Positions 6,506 through 11,557 of a stretch of 11,557 nt of DNA are shown here, one piece after another. Positions within the stretch are counted from its first letter, which is position 1. Every line of letters starts with the position of its first letter. The position numbers and the translations under genes are program-made. Under the pieces are notes generated by a model, which saw only the letters and a list, made by a program, of their open reading frames with translations, was not told the origin of the DNA and did no database searches. The DNA is from Demequinaceae bacterium UBA4004 (GTDB lineage: Bacteria > Actinomycetota > Actinomycetes > Actinomycetales > Demequinaceae), in the NCBI GenBank assembly GCA_002384765.1, contig DGBM01000067.1, forward strand, positions 1 through 11,557, written 5' to 3'.

Positions 6506-7968
6506 GTAACCCGGCGTCACTACCGCTCGATGGAGTACGAGCGGTTGTATCAGGCTCGGATGGAATTGCGGAGGCTTTAGGCCTCCTGCTCGTCGACTAC
6601 GGCTGCGACGTGGTCGACGAGCGTGGCAGTGGTCCCGGGGCTGTCCGCCTCACGGGCGCCGGCTGCGACCCCAACGGTGGGGAAGCGAGGCTCACGGATC
6701 CGTCGGACCCGATTCCGGGATTGCCAGCCGGTGTTCCCGCCCGCGCCGCGGCTGGCATGCTCGCAACCGCCGCAATCGCGGGCTCATGGGCGGGCGACCG
6801 GATCGACGTGAACTCGCTTGCGGTGCCGATATTTCTGCTTCTCCCCCTCATCATGGCGCGGTCGTACGGTGCGAACGCCCCGCGTCGCCGCGTCCCGCAC
6901 CCGGTCCGTGGCGGGTGGGTCGCCACCGAACTGGGCTCCCCTGGCGATGCGGAGCTGTTCGAGTTATTGACGCAGACACGCTCGTTCGCGGACCCTGAGG
7001 ATTTGGCGCGGGCGGCGCAGGAATGGCGACTTCCGGTTGTGCCCTACAGGGACGCTCGGGGCTGCGGGCACTATGCGCCGGCGCAGCCGACCTCCCGCGA
7101 GCGGCGTATGCCTCGGCTTGCCGTGCCTTCGGGGCCTCCACAATCTCCACTCAGCGGTGTGTCAGTCCTGGACCTTACCGTCATGTGGTCGGGGCCGCTG
7201 GCAACGTGGCTCCTGTCGGCGCTGGGGGCGGAGGTGCTGACTATTGAACCTGCCGCCCGCCCTGACGGGATGCGCGCGGTAGACGGCGGCGGAATCTATC
7301 CCAGCGGGGTTCACATTCCCGATCGAGGCGATCGCTCGGCGATGTTCAATGCGCTTGCATACGGCAAGCGGCGCTACGATCTGGATCTTCGGCAGGATCG
7401 TGACAGAGAGTTCTTCGCGGATCTGTCCAACACGGCGCACGTGTGCCTCGACAATCTCTCCCGGCGGGCACGCACCGACCTGGCGGTTTCCCAACTCGCT
7501 GCAGCCGTCCCGGTGCACGTGAGCCTCCCTGCGTTCGATGACGTTTCGGAGCGCGACTGGGTCGCTTACGGCAGTCAGGTGCACGCGGCGTCTGGCCTCG
7601 CATTGCCCCCGGGCGCACCCTCACCGGTGCCTGCCGCGGTGGCCTACCCTGACGCCTTGGGTGGGATCATTGGTGCGTGCGCGACGGTTGCGTTGCTTCA
7701 CGCGGCCAGAATCGGTCGACGCTTTGAGGCGCCGTGGGAATCCTCACTGACGACCGCCTGCTCGCGCATCGATTCTGATCGCGATGGCGGTCGGCTCATG
7801 CGTGCGGACCCGGAGGTGTTCGTAGGTCGGGTCATGTCGAAGGCTGCGAATCTGCTCCAAGCGCGATCCGTGGACGGCGAACTTCGGGTTCATCCGAGTT
7901 CGCCGTTCATTCCCCGCAGCCGAGTCGTGACCGAGATGCCATCTAACACTAGGTCGAGCTCTCGATGA
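6502..7968 (+). CDS. Compact two-lobed CaiB/BaiF (family III) CoA-transferase-like protein
   Basis: The 488-residue protein contains two CaiB-like units in tandem. Unit 1 (about 1-200) begins LPLDGVRAVVSGSDGIAEALGLLLVDYGCDVV and has the helix GVPARAAAGMLATAAIAGSW (77-96), then RGGWVATELG, but lacks an aspartate at the catalytic position. Unit 2 (about 217-488) begins LSGVSVLDLTVMWSGPLATW and carries AYPDALGG with D384, which fits the nucleophilic aspartate that forms the acyl anhydride in formyl-CoA transferase. A normal single-unit CaiB protein has about 400 residues, so both units have lost much of the small domain. It may transfer CoA between acids or racemise 2-methylacyl-CoA. It overlaps both neighbouring genes by 4 bases (ATGA). 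Family is sure; whether it is catalytically active is less so. Confidence 0.85.
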   Translation: MSNPASLPLDGVRAVVSGSDGIAEALGLLLVDYGCDVVDERGSGPGAVRLTGAGCDPNGGEARLTDPSDPIPGLPAGVPARAAAGMLATAAIAGSWAGDRIDVNSLAVPIFLLLPLIMARSYGANAPRRRVPHPVRGGWVATELGSPGDAELFELLTQTRSFADPEDLARAAQEWRLPVVPYRDARGCGHYAPAQPTSRERRMPRLAVPSGPPQSPLSGVSVLDLTVMWSGPLATWLLSALGAEVLTIEPAARPDGMRAVDGGGIYPSGVHIPDRGDRSAMFNALAYGKRRYDLDLRQDRDREFFADLSNTAHVCLDNLSRRARTDLAVSQLAAAVPVHVSLPAFDDVSERDWVAYGSQVHAASGLALPPGAPSPVPAAVAYPDALGGIIGACATVALLHAARIGRRFEAPWESSLTTACSRIDSDRDGGRLMRADPEVFVGRVMSKAANLLQARSVDGELRVHPSSPFIPRSRVVTEMPSNTRSSSR

Positions 7969-8735
7969 CTGTCGGAGAAGACGTTGTACGCCTCCGATTC
8001 GATGACGGAGGAGTCGCTGAGGTAACGCTTACACGCCCCGACCGCATGAACGTTGTTAACTTGGAGATGAGGGACGCCCTCATTGAGGCATTTACCGCTG
8101 TCCGTGACAATCCCGAGATCAGGGCAATGGTCTTGATGGCGGAAGGCAAGCACTTTTCGGCCGGGGCCGATGTGAGCGAGTTCGGGAGCGCCGAGACCAT
8201 CTTCGAGGCGCGCAGAATCCGATGGGACCGCGACCCGTGGTTCTTGTTACGGACTCTGCCGGTACCGAAGGTAGCGGCGCTTCACGGTTACGCGCTCGGC
8301 TCCGGACTTGAGATGTCGATGATGTGCGATTTTCGAGTCGCAGCTCCCGGGACAATGGTCGGATTGCCGGAATCGAAGCTGGGCATGCTCCCTGCCGCCG
8401 GCGGTACAAGGAGTATCTCTCTGTGGGCCCCCGCGCCCACCGCGCTCCCGTTGGTACTGCTCGGGGATCCGGTCCCCACGGAGGCCGCGGTTCGTCTCGG
8501 TCTGATTGATACCGTCGTGGAAACGGGCGAGAATGTCGACGATGCAGCGCGTGCGCTTGCCCGGCGCCTAGCCGAGATGCCGGCCGTGACGCTCCAAACC
8601 ACGCTACGCCTGGTGCACATGGCCGGCGAGGTTCCTCTGGATCAAGGCCTGTCGCTAGCGCGGCGTGTGGCGCAACACCTGCGCGACGTATCAGGCGTTC
8701 ACGACGTCCGGTGCCAGACGGAGCCGGGCGCTTGA
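7965..8735 (+). CDS. Enoyl-CoA hydratase (crotonase superfamily)
   Basis: The protein has 256 residues, normal for the family. Motifs are canonical: HFSAGADVSEF forms the first oxyanion-hole region, and HGYALGSGLEMSMMCDFRVA the second with E116. LPESKLGMLPAAGGT carries E136. E116 and E136 correspond to the two glutamates that add water across the double bond of a trans-2-enoyl-CoA. This is therefore the better hydratase candidate of the two crotonases here. The start overlaps the previous stop (ATGA). The C-terminal part (DQGLSLARRVAQHL) is the usual trimer-interface helix region, and the last 15 or so residues are variable. The acyl chain preferred cannot be read. Confidence 0.93.
   Translation: MTVGEDVVRLRFDDGGVAEVTLTRPDRMNVVNLEMRDALIEAFTAVRDNPEIRAMVLMAEGKHFSAGADVSEFGSAETIFEARRIRWDRDPWFLLRTLPVPKVAALHGYALGSGLEMSMMCDFRVAAPGTMVGLPESKLGMLPAAGGTRSISLWAPAPTALPLVLLGDPVPTEAAVRLGLIDTVVETGENVDDAARALARRLAEMPAVTLQTTLRLVHMAGEVPLDQGLSLARRVAQHLRDVSGVHDVRCQTEPGA
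8720..8723 (+). promoter_or_regulatory. Ribosome binding site supporting a TTG start for the first MaoC gene
   Basis: GGAG lies 8 bases before the TTG at 8732, which overlaps the preceding stop as TTGA. The other candidate, a GTG at 8711, has no Shine-Dalgarno and would overlap the hydratase by 25 bases. Confidence 0.5.
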
Positions 8736-9205
8736 TTCGGGCGGGGGAACTCGTAGGGGAAGTAATTCGCCGAACCACTTTCCCTGTGGAGGCAGGCAAG
8801 ATCCAGGAGTTCGCGACCAGCTTGCACGATTCGAATCCCTTGTACCGAGACGGGAACGTCGCGATCGGATCGGGATTCTCAGGGATCCCCGCGCCGCCTA
8901 CCTTCACTGCGGTCGCCGCCCATTTTCATGAGGGTGAGGACCTGTTCACGATCCTTGGGCTTGACGGCGCGCGTGTACTCCATGCCGGACAGGAGTGGCA
9001 ATATCATCGGCCCGTGATAGCCGGCGAGCTCGTCACGTGTGAGACCACGGTCGACTCTGTCTCCAGCAAGGTCGGGCGACGGGGCGGCGAGCTCACGGTG
9101 ATTGTGCTGCGGACAGAGTATGTCGGCCGGTCAGGCGAGCCTCTCGTCACAGAAGCCATGACCATAATCCAGGTAGAGCGGCCGGCCGCGAGAGGTTCGG
9201 AATGA
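8732..9205 (+). CDS. MaoC-like hot-dog protein, FAS1-type N-terminal dehydratase half (likely non-catalytic partner)
   Basis: With the TTG at 8732 the protein has 157 residues (164 if the GTG at 8711 is used). The opening ELVGE followed by VEAGKIQEFATSLHDSNPLYRD and then PAPPTFTAVAA is the pattern of MaoC_dehydrat_N/HadA-type subunits. In place of the hydratase DxNPxH it has DSNPLY, so the catalytic histidine is absent. Such proteins normally pair with a catalytic MaoC subunit, and the next gene, joined by an ATGA overlap, is exactly that. By analogy with HadAB and with the steroid ChsH-type pairs, the heteromer should hydrate or dehydrate a 2-enoyl/3-hydroxyacyl thioester, with this subunit shaping the acyl pocket. 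The pairing is inference from order and motifs. Confidence 0.85.
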   Translation: MIRAGELVGEVIRRTTFPVEAGKIQEFATSLHDSNPLYRDGNVAIGSGFSGIPAPPTFTAVAAHFHEGEDLFTILGLDGARVLHAGQEWQYHRPVIAGELVTCETTVDSVSSKVGRRGGELTVIVLRTEYVGRSGEPLVTEAMTIIQVERPAARGSE

Positions 9206-9687
9206 CTTCCGACGATGGCATGCGCCAGCTAGACCCCGGCACTGCTGTCGCGGGGACCTCATCCCCGGTACGCGTCATCGGGCCGGTGACCCGTACGGAT
9301 TTCGTTCGATACGCGGGGGCCGGTGGAGACTTCAACCCGCTGCACCACGACGACGAACGGGCGCGGGCAGAGGGCTATCCTTCAGTTTTCTCGATGGGGT
9401 TGTTCCAGGCGGGGCTAGCGTCGCTCCTGGCCGCGGACTGGTTGGGGCCGTCCAACATGTCCTCGTTCGGTGTGCGTTTCCTCGAACCCGTGTGGCCCGA
9501 TGAGGTCCTCGTGGTCACCGGCGAAGTCACGAATGTTCACGTGGGGGACGGCCTGGCGAGGATCGAGATTCAGATCGTCGTGACCAACACCGACGGAGAT
9601 GAGAAGGTAGAAGCCTGGGCTAGCGGCGCCATCCCGCTCGCCGCGTCCCTCAAAGCCCGAAACGGACCTCAAGAAAAGGCACGGTGA
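9202..9687 (+). CDS. MaoC-family (R)-specific enoyl-CoA hydratase, catalytic subunit
   Basis: This 161-residue single hot-dog protein carries the full hydratase-2 motif: YAGAGGDFNPLHHDD with D43 and H48 as the catalytic pair and N45 between them, followed by FSMGLFQAGLAS, the substrate-tunnel helix. The first 20 residues and the last 15 are low in conservation. It overlaps the preceding MaoC gene by ATGA, and together they form a probable hydratase/dehydratase heteromer. Having both a crotonase hydratase (S-type product) and a MaoC hydratase (R-type product) in one operon suggests either two different hydration steps or an epimerising bypass. No fault in the motif is seen. Confidence 0.92.
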   Translation: MTSDDGMRQLDPGTAVAGTSSPVRVIGPVTRTDFVRYAGAGGDFNPLHHDDERARAEGYPSVFSMGLFQAGLASLLAADWLGPSNMSSFGVRFLEPVWPDEVLVVTGEVTNVHVGDGLARIEIQIVVTNTDGDEKVEAWASGAIPLAASLKARNGPQEKAR

Positions 9688-9694
9688 CCGACAA

Positions 9695-10543
9695 ATGACC
9701 GAACAAGCTCCTGGATCCCTCCTATCGGTGCTCGACGTCGAGCCGCAGGGTCACGACGTGTTCATCGGTGAAGCGGCGGGGGGTATGCAGCATCTGTACG
9801 GTGGCCATCTGCTCGGCCAGTCCGTGACGGCGGTGTCGCGAACAGTGCCGGACCGACCCATCCATTCGCTGCATGGCTATTTCCTCGTCGCCGGCGATGG
9901 GAGACAGCCCGTTCGGTATGAGGTCACCCGCACTCGAGACGGCGGAACGTTCTCTTCACGAAGGGTCGCGGGATATCAAGGAGATCGACTGATCTGGATC
10001 GCTCAGGCCTCATTCCATGACGGCGCGGAGGGTTTTGAGCGAGTGGAGCCTGTTCGGTCCGCGCCATCGCCTGACGATTGGCCGTCGTTCATGGAAGGTA
10101 TGAGCGAGATGGGCACGATCACCGCCTGGAACGATTTCGACTTGCGCTGGGGGGGACCGTGGCCGCCTACCGGCACGGCGCCAGAGGGTACCCCGCCGCA
10201 CAATCAGGTCTGGATCCGATCCAAGATCGAGGTCGAAGATCCGGTCCTGAACGCGGCAGCGCTCGCCTACATGTCGGACTTCACATTCCTCACCCCCGTC
10301 CTCCTCCCCCACGGCGCTTACATGTGGACACCGGGGCTTCTCGTAACCTCGTTGGATCACGCCATCTGGTTCCACCGCCCCTTCTCCGTCAACGACTGGT
10401 TGTTGTATGACCAGGAGTCACCCATCGCTTCGGCAGGGCGCGGCATGGCGCTAGGTACCATCAGCACTCCAGACGGTGTGCGGGTAGCGACGACCGCCCA
10501 GGAAGGGCTTGTCCGGATCCAGCCATCCGCGTCGCTCAGGTGA
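9695..10543 (+). CDS. Acyl-CoA thioesterase II (TesB-like)
   Basis: The protein has 282 residues, matching the double hot-dog TesB family (E. coli TesB 286). The catalytic triad of that family can be placed: D195 in YMSDFTFL, T218 in VTSLDHAIWFHRPF, and Q269 in TTAQEGLVR, with near-identical spacing. The N-terminal hot-dog includes GGHLLGQSVTAVSRTVP and LHGYFLVAGD, both typical. It hydrolyses acyl-CoA to free acid and CoA. In a catabolic operon it would release a dead-end or end product and recover CoA. The gap from the previous stop is 7 bases, with GGTGA at 9683-9687 as a weak Shine-Dalgarno overlapping that stop. Function is sure, acyl preference unknown. Confidence 0.94.
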   Translation: MTEQAPGSLLSVLDVEPQGHDVFIGEAAGGMQHLYGGHLLGQSVTAVSRTVPDRPIHSLHGYFLVAGDGRQPVRYEVTRTRDGGTFSSRRVAGYQGDRLIWIAQASFHDGAEGFERVEPVRSAPSPDDWPSFMEGMSEMGTITAWNDFDLRWGGPWPPTGTAPEGTPPHNQVWIRSKIEVEDPVLNAAALAYMSDFTFLTPVLLPHGAYMWTPGLLVTSLDHAIWFHRPFSVNDWLLYDQESPIASAGRGMALGTISTPDGVRVATTAQEGLVRIQPSASLR

Positions 10544-10553
10544 ACGGCGACGT

Positions 10554-11300
10554 ATGAACGCGCCACCTCGTCCGGTCGCGGTGGTGACTGGGGGCTCGAG
10601 GGGTATCGGACGCGCCTGTGTCCGACTCCTGGCCGAGGAGGGCTTCGATCTCGTAATCGCGTATCACGAGAATATGGAGGAAGCACGCGTCGCTGCGCTG
10701 GAGGTGGAGGCCCTCGGCGGCTTGGCAGCTACGGTAGCGGCGGACCTCCATGAACCGGGTGCTGCCGCGACGATCGTCGATGTCGCCTCTGAGACCTTTG
10801 GTCGCATCGACGTCCTCGTTAACAACGCCGGAATCACGCGCGACCGTCGAATCGCCCGCATGTCGGACGTCGAGTGGAACGAGGTCATTTCCGTCGACTT
10901 GACCGCAGCATTCGCATGCATACGGTCCGCGCTTCCACTGCTGTCTCAGTCCGACCGGGCTGCGATCATCAATATCTCATCGATCGTCGGCATGAACGGA
11001 AACGTCGGACAATCGAACTACGCTGCTGCGAAAGGGGGCCTTATCGCGTTGACGCGCTCTCTTGCCCGCGAATTGGCGCCCGGTGGAGTGACGGTCAACG
11101 CTGTCGCCCCCGGGTTTATTCTGACCGACGCGACCCTATCGCTGTCGGGTGAAACCATGGAGGCGAACATAGCCGCAACCCCGCTTGGCCGCCCTGGCGA
11201 GGCGAAGGAGGTCGCGCACGCGGTCGCCTGGCTCGCATCGTCCGCTGCGCGTTTCGTCACCGGAATCACGGTACCGGTCGACGGGGGGCTCTCCCTATAG
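10554..11300 (+). CDS. Short-chain dehydrogenase/reductase, FabG-like 3-oxoacyl-CoA/ACP reductase
   Basis: The protein has 248 residues, the usual SDR length. The cofactor motif TGGSRGIG is at 12-19, NNAG follows the beta-4 strand, and S143, Y156 and K160 form the catalytic triad (NISSIVG, NYAAAKGG). The ending VPVDGGLSL is typical of FabG. The fourth residue of the usual tetrad, an asparagine, is replaced by D115 in VDLTAAF. The start at 10554 follows a weak AGGTGA (10538-10543) that overlaps the TesB stop. A start at 10509 would add 15 unconserved residues and overlap TesB. It probably interconverts 3-hydroxyacyl- and 3-oxoacyl-CoA formed by the hydratases upstream. It is the last gene of the run. 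Confidence 0.94.
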   Translation: MNAPPRPVAVVTGGSRGIGRACVRLLAEEGFDLVIAYHENMEEARVAALEVEALGGLAATVAADLHEPGAAATIVDVASETFGRIDVLVNNAGITRDRRIARMSDVEWNEVISVDLTAAFACIRSALPLLSQSDRAAIINISSIVGMNGNVGQSNYAAAKGGLIALTRSLARELAPGGVTVNAVAPGFILTDATLSLSGETMEANIAATPLGRPGEAKEVAHAVAWLASSAARFVTGITVPVDGGLSL

Positions 11301-11315
11301 CACGTGGAGTCTCTA

Positions 11316-11345
11316 GGAGCTGCGCGCCTCGCGCGGGGATGCTCC
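11316..11345 (+). terminator. Weak hairpin downstream of the operon
   Basis: GGAGC (11316-11320) pairs with GCTCC (11341-11345), and CGCGC (11323-11327) with GCGCG (11331-11335), separated by an uneven internal loop. No T-run follows. It is the best terminator candidate after the SDR stop. The remaining non-coding stretch to 11442 shows nothing I can name. Confidence 0.35.
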
Positions 11346-11442
11346 GGGACGGGCCGTGTCGTCGGACTATTCCTCACTCCAATGGGGAGGGGACGTGGCC
11401 GGACTGTGGTCACGGCGCACGAATTTCCTCTCTCGCCACGAA

Positions 11443-11516
11443 GAAGCCCCCGTCCCAGTAGGCGAGCCGACGCCACTGCGATCTCCTCGGTGTGGAAGCC
11501 CCCTCGGGGTCCCAGT
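11443..11516. repeat. Imperfect direct repeat next to the tRNA-Phe 3' end
   Basis: The 17-base sequence GAAGCCCCCGTCCCAGT (11443-11459) recurs at 11495-11516 with a single 5-base insertion (TCGGG). The second copy ends on the tRNA discriminator position. After both copies a looser likeness continues (CCGACG, then GATC), as if the tRNA 3' end had been partly duplicated. A duplicated trailer/terminator or a relic of an attachment site are the two readings. Confidence 0.5.
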
Positions 11517-11557
11517 GGCTCCGACGGGCGTCGATCCCGTGACCTCACGATTTTCAG
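11516..11557 (-). tRNA. tRNA-Phe (anticodon GAA), 3' part only, cut by the window edge
   Basis: Read on the minus strand, the last 42 bases match tRNA positions 32-73 exactly in length. These are the anticodon loop CTGAAAA (T33, anticodon GAA, A37), the 3' anticodon-stem strand TCGTG, a 5-base variable loop AGGTC, a perfect T-stem ACGGG/CCCGT around the 7-base loop ATCGACG, the acceptor strand CGGAGCC, and discriminator A73. The 5' half lies outside; CACGA and a GGCTCCG acceptor strand are predicted there. T54 is replaced by A in the T-loop, so the gene is either a variant or a mildly decayed copy. CCA is not encoded (CTG follows). Confidence 0.78.

Noticed and set aside
8119..8907. Minus-strand open frame (262 codons) over the second crotonase and first MaoC gene
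   Set aside because: The plus-strand proteins are clear family members; this is a shadow frame rich in Arg and Pro.
11018..11548. Minus-strand open frame (176 codons) at the right end
   Set aside because: It covers the SDR 3' half on the other strand and runs into the tRNA-Phe gene. It has no motif.
1..11557. CRISPR array, insertion sequence or transposase
   Set aside because: No regularly spaced repeats, terminal inverted repeats or transposase motifs were seen on either strand.

Overview
The window is high-GC DNA with actinobacterial traits: GC-rich third codon positions, tightly overlapping ATGA stop/start junctions, GTG and TTG starts, and a tRNA gene without an encoded CCA. The genus cannot be fixed from the sequence. 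Codon habits at the left edge would suit Microbacteriaceae or a relative, but that is a guess.

Layout. (1) Positions 2-1165 hold the 3' part of a CoA-disulfide-reductase/NADH-oxidase-type flavoprotein in very GC-rich DNA (hand counts of two 60-base samples: 78% and 73% GC). (2) A 213-base spacer follows, with a possible -10 element and a good Shine-Dalgarno site. (3) At 1379-2923 is an intact acyl-CoA synthetase, ended by a perfect 20-bp hairpin. (4) From about 3049 to 11300 all genes are on the + strand and closely packed: a compact YtcJ-like amidohydrolase; two tandem small desulforedoxin-like proteins of 37 and 46 residues; an LLM-class flavin/F420 oxidoreductase; a divergent crotonase; a compacted two-lobed CaiB/BaiF protein; a canonical enoyl-CoA hydratase; a two-gene MaoC hydratase; a TesB-type thioesterase; and a FabG-like SDR. 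Samples in the synthetase and amidohydrolase genes gave 60% and 58% GC; later samples in the run gave 67-68%. (5) The last 257 bases are non-coding and end in the 3' 42 nucleotides of a minus-strand tRNA-Phe(GAA), cut by the window edge exactly at the anticodon loop.

How the genes may work together (inference). The synthetase would activate a carboxylic acid to its CoA thioester. The CaiB-like protein would move CoA or epimerise a 2-methylacyl-CoA. The crotonases and MaoC pair would hydrate enoyl-CoAs or open a ring, the SDR would oxidise or reduce the hydroxyacyl/oxoacyl-CoA, and TesB would release a product. The LLM enzyme, amidohydrolase and small metal proteins are the unusual parts: no acyl-CoA dehydrogenase or thiolase is present, so the LLM enzyme may do the oxidative step. 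This looks like a catabolic operon for an unknown, perhaps cyclic or branched, carboxylic acid. The composition change on the left and the tRNA on the right fit an acquired island, but no integrase or matching far attachment site lies in the window.
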